From assembly GCA_943704415.1 (NCBI GenBank), contig CALSCO010002077.1, positions 1 through 10,561 on the forward strand: a stretch of DNA of 10,561 bases. Reading direction: 5' to 3'. This document shows, in pieces, positions 1-8,164 of this stretch (position 1 is its first letter; each line of letters starts with the position of its first letter). The notes under the pieces are model-generated. The model had not been told where the DNA came from. It worked only from the letters and a program-made list of their open reading frames with translations, and did not search any database. A program made the translations under genes and the position numbers. Origin of the DNA: Parvularia atlantis. Its lineage: Eukaryota; Opisthokonta; Rotosphaerida.

Positions 1-60
1 CCCCCCCGCGACGCGCGCGCTCAGCCGCCAGACACGGCACAGGCGCGCATGCGCGCGCAC
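1..60 (-). other. Start of a further UXS intron, cut by the window edge
   Basis: After the codon for Asp306 at 63-61 the minus strand reads GTGCGCGCGC, the same donor type as the other introns of this gene. The family continues with an FAQLIK-like stretch here, which is absent from the 60 available bases, so these bases are read as intron. No convincing acceptor is visible before the edge. Confidence 0.6.
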
Positions 61-1280
61 GTCCAGCACGGTGTACTCCTCCGGGTTGCCGATGTTGATC
101 GGCTGGGTCACATCCGACTCCATCAGCGCGATCAGGCCCGACACCAGGTCGTGCACGTATTGGAACGAGCGCGTCTGCGAGCCGTCACCGTAGATCGTCA
201 GGTCCTGCCGAGCGCGCGTGCGCGCACACGCCGAGCGTCAGCGTACAGGCGACAACGGCCACCCCGCGCACGCGCACCTTGCCCTGCAGCGCCTGCACGA
301 TAAAGTTGGACACGACGCGGCCGTCGTTACCCGACATGCGCGGGCCGTACGTGTTGAAGATGCGCGCGACACGCACGTCGACGCCGTTCTGGCGCTGGTA
401 GCAGTACGTGAGCGTCTCTGCGCGCGGCGGGGTGCGCGGGTGAGCGAGCACGCGCCCAGCCGCGCGCGCCGCACGCACCGCCCACGCGCTTGCCCTCGTC
501 GTAGCACGCGCGGATGCCGATCGGGTTGACATTGCCCCAGTAGTCCTCGTTCTGCGGGTGGATGTCCGGGTCGCCGTAGATCTCCGACGTCGACGTGAGC
601 AGGAAGCGCGCCTTGACGCGCTTGGCCAGGCCGAGCATGTTGATTGTGCCCATGAACGCAGTCTTGACGGTCTTGATCGAGTTGAACTGGGCACACCGGA
701 GCGGCGTGAGACGCGGCACGGCATCGCGGTGCCCCCCGGCACGCCACCTGGTAGTGCGGCGGCGACGCGGGGCAGGCCAGGTGGTAGATGCGGTCGCACT
801 CGATCATGATCGGGTCGACTGCGTCGCATGAGGTGTCACGCGCACACGCACAACGTGCTCGCCGCGCGCACCGACGTCGTGCCGAATCGCCTCAAAGTTT
901 GGGTGGCCGATCCAGTGCATGATGTTGTCCTTCGTGCCCGTGAAGAAGTTGTCGAGCACGACGACCTCGTGTCCCTGCGCCACGTGGTGAGCCATCCTGG
1001 ACGCGCGCTCGCTCTCGGGCGGGCGCACCATCAGCATCAGCCGGTCGACCAGGTGCGAGCCGACGAAGCCCGCGCCGCCCGTCACGACGATGCGCAGCTT
1101 CTTGTCCTTGGGCAGGACGCGCACGGGCGGGTAGCGCTTGGACGCGCCCCAGGTCAGCGTCGCGTTGACGGCGACGTACGAGTCGGCGGCGTGCGGCAGG
1201 TATAGCCGCTGCAGCTCGGCCAGCGGTACGGTCAGGTCGAGCACGCCCACGGCCGTCTGCACGTCCTTGGCGTCGGCCAT
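61..1280 (-). CDS. UXS1: UDP-glucuronate decarboxylase (UDP-xylose synthase), 3' part outside window
   Basis: This gene makes UDP-xylose from UDP-glucuronate with bound NAD. Exons on the minus strand are 1280-1029, 974-872, 818-748, 686-479, 417-278 and 204-61. Spliced phases agree across all five introns and give 306 codons, after which a donor at 60 leads out of the window. Visible motifs are the Rossmann GGAGFVG (about residues 68-74), the NAD-ribose Asp in VVLDNF (about 92), the substrate-side [10 protein letters not shown] (173-182), and the short-chain dehydrogenase pair Tyr204/Lys208 in [19 protein letters not shown] and [13 protein letters not shown] are typical of UXS and set it apart from UDP-glucose epimerase. 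The start at 1280 is the first in-frame ATG of exon 1; KRYPPVRVL before the Rossmann fold matches the animal enzyme. No N-terminal membrane anchor is seen, so a cytosolic form is inferred. Family call is very secure; the 3' end is missing. Confidence 0.93.
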
Positions 1281-1384
1281 CTGCGCGCGCGTGTGCGCCG
1301 TTCAGGGGGGGGCGCATCGCACTGCATCGCCACACCTTGCGTCTTGCAGGCTCTCGCGCTGCACCGGTAGAGATCAAAGTGCAA
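1281..1384. promoter_or_regulatory. Divergent promoter shared by UXS and the dienoyl-CoA isomerase gene
   Basis: Only 104 bases separate the two opposing start codons. The stretch holds a run of eight G at about 1304-1311 and no clear TATA box. A pyrimidine-rich segment ending CTTGCAG at about 1344-1350 looks like an intron acceptor, so a 5'-UTR intron in the plus-strand gene is possible but unproven. Confidence 0.55.
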
Positions 1385-2597
1385 ATGGCGGCATCGGTGC
1401 TGGCTCGCGCGTGGTCCGTGCTGCGCGTCCAGGCGCTGCCCGGCCACGTCCTGCACGTGCGCCTCAACCGCCCGGACAAGCTCAACGCGTTCGACCACCA
1501 GTGCGCGCGCGCCCACGCCTGTCCGCCCGATGCGGCGTGACGCACGCACGCGGCAGGATGTGGCGCGAGCTGCGTGAGTGCTTCGGCCTGATCAAGCGCG
1601 ACACGGCCTACCGCGCCGTTGTGCTCTCGGCCGAGGGCCGGCACTTCACGGCCGGGCTCGACCGTGCGCTTGCGGGCGCGTGCAGGCATCGGCACACGGG
1701 CGTGACGCGCATTTATTTGCGCAGTCGCATCGTTCGGCAACATCGCGGACGACGCCGCCGCGGCCGCCGGCAGCGAGGGCGCCGCCGCCGAGGAGACCGT
1801 CGACAATGCCCGCCGCGCGTACCGCTTGCGCCGTGCCGTGCTGGTGCGGGCCCTCATGCTAGGCGTTCCGTGCGCAGGAGCTCACTCGAGGGCGATGCGC
1901 AGGAGATGCAGGACTCGTTCACCGAGATCGAGAACTGCGACCAGCCGGTGATCGCGGCCGTGCACGGCGCGTGCATCGGTGCGCGCACGGTTGCGTGCTG
2001 GGTGCTGCTGCGCGGCGCTGATCGCCCGGGCTGCGCAGGCGCCGGCATCGACATGATCACCGCGGTCGACGTGCGCCTGTGCTCGGCCGACGCGTTCTTC
2101 TCGGTCAAGGAGGTCGACGTGGGCCTCGCGGCCGACGTGGGCACGCTGCAGCGCCTGCCCAAGGTCGTGGGCAACCAGGGCCTCGTGCGCGAGCTGTGCT
2201 TCACCGGCCGGCGCTTCAAGGCCGATGAGGCGCTCGCGATGGGCCTGATCACGCGCGTGCACCCGGACGCGGCCGCGACGCTGGGTGCGGGCGGCGCCGA
2301 CGCCCTGTGCCGTGCTTATGCGCGCGCAGACGCCGCCATCAAGCTCGCGACCGAGATCGCGGCCAAGAGCCCCGTGGCCGTGGCGGGCACGAAGCGCATC
2401 CTCAATTACTCGCGCGACCACACCGTGGCCGAGGGCCTCGACTACGTCGCGACGTGGAACATGGCCATGCTCAACACCGACGTGCGAGCCCGCCTGCCTT
2501 GCAGCGGCTGCAGCTCACGCGCGCGGACGCACAGGACCTGATGGAGGCCAACATGGCCAACGCGCAGAAGCGCGCGCCCAGGTTCAGCCGCCTGTGA
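1385..2597 (+). CDS. ECH1: Delta3,5-delta2,4-dienoyl-CoA isomerase (ECH1-like, peroxisomal)
   Basis: A crotonase-fold isomerase that moves double bonds of 3,5-dienoyl-CoA during beta-oxidation of unsaturated fatty acids. Exons are 1385-1500, 1557-1663, 1725-1843, 1903-1978, 2039-2284, 2330-2481 and 2535-2597, giving 292 residues with consistent phases. Crotonase motifs include LNRPDKLNAF (about 27-36), FTAGLD (69-74) and the oxyanion-loop GACIGAGIDM (136-145). FFSVKEVDVGLAADVGTLQ carries Glu164 and Asp172, eight residues apart, as are the catalytic Glu and Asp of animal ECH1, which separates this from ordinary enoyl-CoA hydratases. The protein ends in SRL, a type-1 peroxisomal targeting signal variant, where animal ECH1 ends in SKL. 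The arginine-bearing N-terminus (MAASVLARAWSVLR) could also act as a weak mitochondrial signal. Removing the 45-nt intron at 2285-2329 restores the family length exactly. An Ala/Glu-rich insert lies at about 77-100. Confidence 0.93.
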
Positions 2598-3055
2598 GCG
2601 CGCGCGCGACGCCGCCGAAACACGCCCGCGACGCCGCAATGTGCCCTGTTTCGCGTTCGTTTCGCGCCAAATTGCGGCCCCCCTTCCTCCGCCACATGGC
2701 CCTCGTGTTTATGTTGCGTCGCCGCGTGCCGCGCGTGCCGGCCGTGTCGCCGCGCAGGCCGCGTGCTGCTTGACGCTTGACGCTGCTGCTGCTGTGCCGC
2801 GCCACGTGCTGCGCGTCAGATCTCCTGCTGTCGACTGCGCTCAACCCGTCGCGCCGCTGCTCTCGTGCTGTCGCGCTCACTTTCTTCTCCGCTCTGTCCC
2901 CCCCCGCGCGCGATCCGCACGTCACACGTCCGCGTGCGCTGCCGTCTTTGCCCCACTCAGCAACCGATATGCGCATCGATCCGGGCCCGTGCTCCGATCG
3001 CTGACCGTGTCGTAACGTGCAGCAACCAGTGTCACGACTATCCCCCCTTCTCCTC
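2598..3055. other. Intergenic region: 3' UTR of ECH1-like gene and promoter/5' UTR of homeodomain gene
   Basis: About 460 bases without a supported gene. It contains an E-box core CACGTG at about 2803-2808, a small CTGCTGCTG run near 2781-2794, and a pyrimidine-rich stretch with eight consecutive C around 2898-2905, as is common before fungal transcription starts. Open frames here are short, arginine-rich and show no recognisable domain. A 25-codon frame at 2696-2773 could be a chance upstream ORF. Where transcription begins cannot be read from the sequence. Confidence 0.5.
2969..3004 (+). other. Possible upstream ORF in the 5' leader of the homeodomain gene
   Basis: An ATG at 2969 with a purine at -3 opens an 11-residue frame (MRIDPGPCSDR) that stops at 3002-3004, 51 bases before the main ATG at 3056. 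If the leader includes it, it would reduce main-frame translation. Short upstream frames are common by chance, so this stays tentative. Confidence 0.3.
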
Positions 3056-3263
3056 ATGTCGTACCTCGACCGCCTCGAGAGCACGGCGATGCGCACGGCC
3101 GCACCGCTGCCCCGCCGCGCGTCCGCGCCCGCGCTGCACGTGGACGACGCCAACGCCGACCGCGTCGTCGAGTGGCTGCGCGCCCTCGCGCCGTCGCCGG
3201 GACCCGCGGCGCAGCACCGGCGCGCGACGTCGGCCGACGGCACGACGTGGCTGGTGCGGGCCG

Positions 3264-3295
<32 letters not shown>

Positions 3296-4314
3296 CGTTG
3301 TCGTGCGACTGACGCCGTGTGGCGCATCAGATGAAGCACGAGCCGGCCGACGTGACATCGACGACGCGCGTCCAGGAGATGCTGCGCCAACTCGATCGCC
3401 TCGCGCTCGACGCGCCGACGCAGCAGACGGCCGCCGACGTCTTCGCGGTCTACACCGACTGCTACACGCGGCTGGCGCAGACGCCGTGGCTCCCCGCGCT
3501 CATGCAGCTGCTCCTCAGCTCGCCGGCCTCGGCCCGCGCGGCGGCCGACGCGGCGCGCGACTTCAACGACGACGACGACGACGACAACAACAACAACAAC
3601 AACAACAACGACGACGACCGGGGCGACGCGATCAGTGACGAGGACGTGGCGTGCGTCGTCGCCGAGATCTACGCCGTGCACCCGGCCGTGGACGAGCTCG
3701 CGACGCCCGCCGACGACCCGATCTGGCGTGCGTACGCCGCCGCCCCTGAGCGCGTTGAGGCGCTGCGCCGCGTCTACCTCGCCGAGCGCACGCGCCTGCG
3801 CCTCGTCCTGCTTGCGTCGCACCACAAGCGCAGCACCGTCGTCGGCTTCCCGCTGCCCGTCGCCGCCGACCCGCAGCTCGAGCGTCAGCTCGCGCGCGTC
3901 CTGGCGACGCAGTACCTTCGCGAGCTTGGCAAGCTGCAGGCGCACGTCGCCGAGGTGCTCGCGGGCCTTGCCGCGCCCGACGCCGAGAGCACGCGCACCG
4001 CCTCCGGCACGAGCACCACGGCCCAGCGCGCCATGAAGCGCTTCCCGCCGGCCGTCACCCGCGCGCTGCTGCAGGCTTACCGCGCCAACGCCTACCCGGA
4101 CGAGATCGAGCGGCACGTGCTGGCGCAGCGGCTTGGGCTCAGCCTCAAGCAGGTCCACCACTGGTTCACCAACAAGCGGTGCGTCTGCGCGCTGTCTGTT
4201 CAACACGGCCGGCCTGACGCGCGAGACCCGCATAGCATGCGCACCCGCAACACCGCCGCGAGCGCCCAGGCCACCGCCAGTGTGCAGGCCACCGCCGCCC
4301 ACGCCGCCGCGTGA
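3056..4314 (+). CDS. Homeodomain transcription factor
   Basis: Exons are 3056-3253, 3331-4178 and 4236-4314, giving 374 residues. A canonical 60-residue homeodomain lies at about 297-356: Phe8 (F304), Leu16, an aromatic at 20, Tyr25-Pro26 (NAYPDEIE), the LAQRLGLS turn, and the recognition helix QVHHWFTNKRMRTR with Trp48, Phe49, Asn51 and Arg53. Spacing fits the ordinary 60-residue class, not the three-residue-longer TALE class. Residue 50, which tunes base choice, is Thr. The DNA-binding domain sits almost at the C-terminus, followed by an Ala/Thr/Gln tail of about 18 residues. The N-terminal half is helical and Ala-rich with no family I recognise, interrupted by an Asp/Asn tract at 145-162. 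The second intron splits the Arg53 codon; splicing turns NKR-CVCAL into NKRMR, which strongly supports it. Role in mating type or development cannot be decided. Confidence 0.85.
3254..3330 (+). repeat. Intron 1 of the homeodomain gene, carrying (CTG)10
   Basis: This phase-0 intron of 77 nt begins GTGCGGGC, contains ten uninterrupted CTG units at 3265-3294, then a CTGAC branch-like site near 3309, and ends ATCAG. Unspliced, the frame would read a run of cysteines and then run out, so splicing is required to join the N-terminal exon to ATGAAGCAC. The sense transcript would carry a CUG repeat close to the branch site. Confidence 0.8.
3565..3618 (+). repeat. Coding (AAC)(GAC)6(AAC)8(GAC)3 trinucleotide tract
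   Basis: A perfect block pattern encodes Asn, six Asp, eight Asn and three Asp (residues 145-162 of the homeodomain protein). The codons are almost pure GAC and AAC repeats, so the tract arose by slippage, and the two blocks differ by a single G/A change per unit. It forms an acidic, disordered linker. Confidence 0.9.
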
Positions 4315-4445
4315 GGCGCGCCCGTCCCCGCTCACACTCACTCACTCACGCATGTGTACCACTTTCACTTCACGCACTGTGTGACTACCTCATCCCCGGC
4401 CGCCAAGCAAAGAACACGTGCCTCACACACCGTCGGTGCGCGTAG
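4315..4445. other. Convergent 3' intergenic region with a small ACTC microsatellite
   Basis: 131 bases separate the stop codons of the homeodomain gene (plus) and the augmin gene (minus). The stretch holds a short ACTC/CACT tandem run near 4334-4349. No clear AATAAA signal is present on either strand, so both 3' ends must lie here or overlap the neighbouring gene. Confidence 0.6.
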
Positions 4446-6455
4446 TCAGTTGATCTCGACCAGTTGCTGCTGCTGCTGCTGCTGCTGCTCGGCGGCGGAG
4501 GGCGCGGTGGGCGCGGTGGTCTGGCGGGCGAGGTCCTGCTCGCGCGTCTGGAGCGAGTGCAGCTCCATCACAAAGCCGTGGCAGTCGCGCAGGGTCATGA
4601 GCAACTGGTGCACCGCGGCCTTGGCGTCGAGCGCCGCCGCGCTCAGCGCTTCGTCCTGCCCAACGCGTGCGTGCGTGAGCACCGTGCAGGCAGTGTGCAA
4701 GCAGCACGCACAACCGCCGGCTGCGCGATCACGAGCGCCTCGGCCACCTTGGCGCACTCGTCCAGCACACCCGCGGCTTGCTCTGGCGCGTCCCGCGCGG
4801 GTCAGCACACCGGCGCGCTCCCCGCACACGCACCGAGCTCGGTCGGCGTGATCTTGAGCTTGCTCATGTCGACCTCATCCACGGCGGACGCAAGCGCGGT
4901 CGCCAGCGTCGCGTAGTCCTGCTGCAGCTGCGGCACCAGTGCGTCCAGCTCGCCCGACGGGTGCAGCTCGCCCGCCAGCTGCACGAGCGAAGCGATCTTG
5001 GCCTGTGTCGCGGCGGCGGCGTCAGCGTGCGCAGCGCAAGCGGGCGCGCGAGCGGAAACGCACGTCCGCGTCGCCCTTGCTCTGCGCGTACGCGGCCTCG
5101 GCCTGCGCGTTGAGGTAGGTCCATTGCAGCAGGCGCGTGCGCATCAGCGCGAGCTCGTCGCTGGCCTGCTGCGTCGGGTCGATCGCAGGCTCGGACGGCG
5201 GCGCGGCTGCTGCGGCTACTACGGTCGGTGGCGCAGCGGCTACGGAAGCGGACGCGGCGGCTGGCTTGGCGGGTGCGGACGCGGACGAGGCGGCTGGCTT
5301 AACGGGTGCGGACGCGGACGAGGCGGCTGGCTTAACGGGTGCGGACGCGGACGAGGCGGCTGGCTTGGCGGGTGCGGACGCGGACGAGGTGATTGGCTTG
5401 GCGACGGCAGCGGCCGGCTTGGCAGTCACGGCGATCGGCCTGGCAGTCGCGGCGGCCGGCTTGGCAGCTGGCGACGAAGCGGGCTTGGCAGACGGAGACG
5501 AGATAGGCTTTGCGGCTGAGGCGGTCGGCTTAGCAGGCGCCGCGGTCGGCTTGGCCGCCGGGGATGAGACGGCCCTGGCCGCCAGCGACGACACAGGCTT
5601 TGCAGTCGAGGCTGCTGCTGCTGACACTGCGATGGGCTTGGCGGCCGGAGACAAGGCGGGCTTGGCAGCAGGAGATGAAACGGGCCTGGCAGCAGTGGCG
5701 GTCGGCTTAGCAGCCGGGGACGAGGATGGCTTCGCGCTTGAGGCGCTGGCAGCGGGCTTGGCAACCGGCGACGCGACTGGCTTGGCTGCAGGCGATGAGA
5801 CAGACTTGTTCGTAGGTGATGGGACAGGCTTGGCTCCGGACGATGCGGCCGGCTTGTTCGCCGGGGACGACACAGACTTGGGCGCAGCCGCAGCTGGCTT
5901 GGCCGCGGGCGATGCGACTGGCTTGGCCGCGGGCGACGCGACTGGCTTGCTTGCTGGAGACGAGACAGGCTTGGGCGCAGCCGCGGCTGGCTTGGCCGCG
6001 GGCGATGCGACTGGCTTGGCCGCGGGCGATGCGACTGGCTTGCTTGCTGGAGACGAGACAGGCTTGGGCGCAGCCGCGGCTGGCTTGGCCGCGGGCGATG
6101 CGACTGGCTTGGGTGCGGCTGCAGTTGACGCGGCCGGTCGCACCGCAGGGGACCCCGCCGGCGTGTGCGCGGCGGATGCGGCCGGGTGCGCAGACGGTGA
6201 CGAGATGGGCTTCGCGGCCGAGGCTGCCGCAGCGGGCTTAGCCGCGACGGGCTTTGCGGCACGAGAAGACGCAGCCGGCTTGGGGCTGGACGCCGCTGCC
6301 ACCACGGCCGCAGTCGGCTTGCTCGCCGCCGCCACGTCCACCGCAGGTTCCGCAGATGTCGCCGCAGCCACCACGGCCGGCTCTGCCACCACGGCCGCAG
6401 GCGCCTCAGCCACGGCCAAAGGCTCGTCCAACGGCTGCGGGGTCGCGTCGCTCAT
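4446..6455 (-). CDS. Augmin complex subunit, HAUS8/QWRF-like microtubule-binding protein
   Basis: Exons on the minus strand are 6455-5064, 5002-4834, 4782-4712 and 4655-4446, giving 613 residues with consistent phases. Residues 1 to about 420 are a disordered, basic Ala/Pro/Ser/Lys repeat region with many KPxASPAAKP-type units, well suited to binding acidic microtubules. The folded part begins at about 433 with [20 protein letters not shown]; the LLQW(T)YLNA core matches the QWRF signature of plant AUG8 and the HAUS8 family (plants: LLQWRFVNARAEA). The rest is helical and follows the family plan to the C-terminus, ending in eight Gln. HAUS8 anchors the augmin complex, which recruits gamma-tubulin to branch microtubules in spindles. 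The start at 6455 is the first ATG after the divergent spacer. Family assignment rests on the QW motif plus overall architecture, so it is good but not certain. Confidence 0.68.
4464..4490 (-). repeat. CAG repeat coding polyglutamine at the C-terminus of the augmin subunit
   Basis: On the minus strand seven CAG codons and one CAA follow a Glu codon, encoding eight Gln, just before the last residues LVEIN. It is a second CTG/CAG tract in the window besides the intronic one in the neighbouring homeodomain gene. Confidence 0.85.
5261..5392 (-). repeat. Four tandem 33-bp repeats in the augmin gene
   Basis: Copies begin at 5261, 5294, 5327 and 5360. They differ mainly at the two codons written CTTGGC or CTTAAC on the plus strand, and at the end of the last copy. 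On the coding strand they give an 11-residue unit, [11 protein letters not shown], with Ala or Val in the fifth-sixth region. The reading frame is preserved. Confidence 0.9.
5898..6113 (-). repeat. 93-bp tandem repeat (about 2.3 copies) in the augmin gene
   Basis: Copies start at 5898, 5991 and 6084, the last one partial. The first two are near-identical over 93 bases, with one clear difference (GACGCG against GATGCG), so the duplication is recent. Each encodes 31 residues of the [20 protein letters not shown] type, one full turn of the basic repeat region. A diverged relative lies just before, around 5853-5897. Confidence 0.9.
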
Positions 6456-6486
6456 CGTCTTCGAACCTCGACTGCCTCGAATCTCG
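6456..6486. promoter_or_regulatory. 31-bp spacer between divergent start codons (augmin gene / RPI gene)
   Basis: The augmin ATG (minus, 6455) and the ribose-5-phosphate isomerase ATG (plus, 6487) are only 31 bases apart. The spacer contains two near-matching copies of TCGAA (TCGAACCTCG and TCGAATCTCG). It cannot hold two complete promoters and two leaders, so promoter elements or starts must overlap coding sequence. Confidence 0.6.
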
Positions 6487-7302
6487 ATGGGCGACGTCGA
6501 GGCGGCCAAGAAGCTCGCGGCGCGCGCGGCGGTGGACGAGTTTGTGCGCGACGGGCAGGTGGGGCGCATGGCACGCTTCCCGATCCGCGTGCTGATCGGG
6601 GCCGAACGCAGGTCGTCGGCGTCGGCAGCGGCAGCACCGTCGTGTACGCGATCGAGCGCCTGGCCGAGCGCGTCAAGGCCGAGAGCCTCAAAGTCGTGTG
6701 CATCCCGACGTCGTTCCAGTCGCGCGGCCTGCTGCAACAGCTCGGCCTGGCCGTGGGCGCGCTCGAGGCGCACCCGCAGATCGACGTGACCATCGACGGC
6801 GCCGACGAGGTCGACACGCAGCTCGCGTGCATCAAGGGCGGCGGCGCGTGCCAGACGCTCGAGAAGATCGTCGCGTCCAACTCGCGCGTATTTGTGGTCG
6901 TGGCCGACTTCCGCAAGGACTCGGGCGTGCTGGGCGAGCAGTGGAAGAAGGGCGTGCCGGTGGAGGTGATCCCGGTTGCCTACGTCGCCGTGCAGCGGCG
7001 CCTGCGCGAGCTCGGTGCGACCAAGGCCGTCCTGCGCATGGGCACGGCCGAGACCAAGATGGGCCCGGTCGTGACCGACAACGGCAACTTTGTCCTTGAC
7101 GCCGACTTTGGCCTGATCCAGGGTGCGTCTTGTGCGCGCTTCCAACTGCGCTCACGCCGCCGACGCAGACCCGGCCAAGCTCGACCGCGACATCACGCTC
7201 ATCCCCGGCGTGACCGAGTGCGGCCTGTTTGTCGGCATGGCCCAGAAGGCCTTCTTCGGCCAGGCCGATGGCACGGTCAAGTCGCGCACACGCCCACAGT
7301 GA
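6487..7302 (+). CDS. RPIA: Ribose-5-phosphate isomerase A
   Basis: Interconverts ribose-5-phosphate and ribulose-5-phosphate in the non-oxidative pentose phosphate pathway. Exons are 6487-6558, 6612-7122 and 7169-7302, giving 238 residues, the normal length for a compact eukaryotic RPI. Motifs in order are the phosphate-loop VVGVGSGST (25-33), IPTSFQSR (55-62), IDGADEVD (85-92), [12 protein letters not shown] (98-109), [17 protein letters not shown], and [10 protein letters not shown] near the end. Asp86, Asp89, Lys99 and Glu108 line up, with a constant offset of five, with the bacterial active-site residues Asp81, Asp84, Lys94 and Glu103. The start at 6487 is the only ATG after the divergent spacer and gives [11 protein letters not shown] directly before the phosphate loop, as in the family. 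The first intron begins GTGGGG, one of three departures from the local donor. Confidence 0.95.
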
Positions 7303-7327
7303 GGCCACCATGTCACTTTTGCACATG

Positions 7328-8122
7328 ATGGCGCTGAACGCTGTGCACTTCGCGGCGTGCTCGAACCAGCTGCTGCTGCCGCTGCACGAGCGGTTGGTGC
7401 AGCAGGTGCGCGATCGCCGAGTGCGCGCGCGCGTGCCCTGCTCACGGCGCACGGCGGATGCGGCGGCGCGCAGGAGAGCAACGTGTCGTTCCGTCTGACC
7501 GTTGACGGGTGCGCGCCACTGCATCCTGATGCGCGCTCGCTGCTCACACGGCCCGCACGCACGCGCGCACGCACGCGCCGAGCAGCAAGGACGTGGTCAA
7601 CAACGGCTCGGGCACGCTGTACGCGACCACGCAGCGCGTCATCTTCCGCGCGCACAAGCCCACGACGGAGCTGACGTCGGTCTTTGTGCCGCTCGCGTTC
7701 TGCCGCAAGATGGGCCTCGTGCAGCCGCTGCTCTTTGGCGCCAACTACATCCACTGCGAAGTCGAGCCGGTGCGCGCGCGCTGTCGCTGTCCCCGCCGCC
7801 GCATTGCATCGCTCACGATCGGCGCGGGCAGTTCCCCGGCGGCACGCTGTCGACGACCGCGCAGCTGCGCATCACGTTCAACGACGGCGGCGCGATCGAG
7901 TTCTACCAGCACGTGCGCCCGCTGCAGCTGCAGCTCGAGCGCCTGGCCCGTGCGTGCGGCCGCGCCCTCCGCGCGTGTGTGACGTTTTTGACGCGTGACG
8001 CATCGGCAGTCGCGGCGGCGCCGCCGGCCTACGACCAGATCGCCGGCGCCGCGCCCGTGACCGTCGGCGCGCCCGGCGGCCAGGGCGAGACCGAGCAGCT
8101 GCCGCCGCCGCCCGCGTACTGA
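7328..8122 (+). CDS. WBP2-like GRAM-domain protein with PPxY motifs
   Basis: A small adaptor of the WW-domain-binding protein 2 family. Exons are 7328-7405, 7474-7508, 7586-7769, 7832-7949 and 8010-8122, giving 175 residues. The start MALN at 7328 matches the usual N-terminus (MALN in animals, MSxN in fungi); an in-frame ATG at 7310 in a perfect GCCACC context would add six residues. The GRAM core is visible in GSGTLYATTQRVIFRA (about 45-60), LFGANYIHCEVEP (87-99) and LRITFNDGGAIEFYQ. The tail is Pro/Gly/Ala-rich with two PPAY motifs, at 143-146 and at the very C-terminus (172-175), which fit the PPxY ligand for WW domains of Nedd4/Rsp5-type ubiquitin ligases or transcription cofactors. No membrane segment is seen. 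The gene starts 25 bases after the RPI stop. Confidence 0.85.
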
Positions 8123-8164
8123 AGCCCGCACTGCGCAGAGCGACGTGCCGACGTGTTCGCCTAC

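Noticed and set aside
3265-3294. Polycysteine peptide at the end of the homeodomain N-terminal frame
   Set aside because: It is the CTG repeat of an intron with good donor, branch site and acceptor.
2584-4341. A 585-codon open frame on the minus strand with long Val and Gln runs
   Set aside because: It is antisense to the homeodomain gene; the Val run is the complement of the GAC/AAC tract and the Gln run that of the intronic CTG repeat. No domain is seen. High GC makes long chance frames common.
5137-6789. A 550-codon open frame on the plus strand, rich in Gly, Ala, Asp and Leu
   Set aside because: It is the complement of the repetitive augmin exon. Its regular pattern mirrors the KPxASPAAKP repeats, it would run into the start of the RPI gene, and splice sites and family motifs support the other strand.
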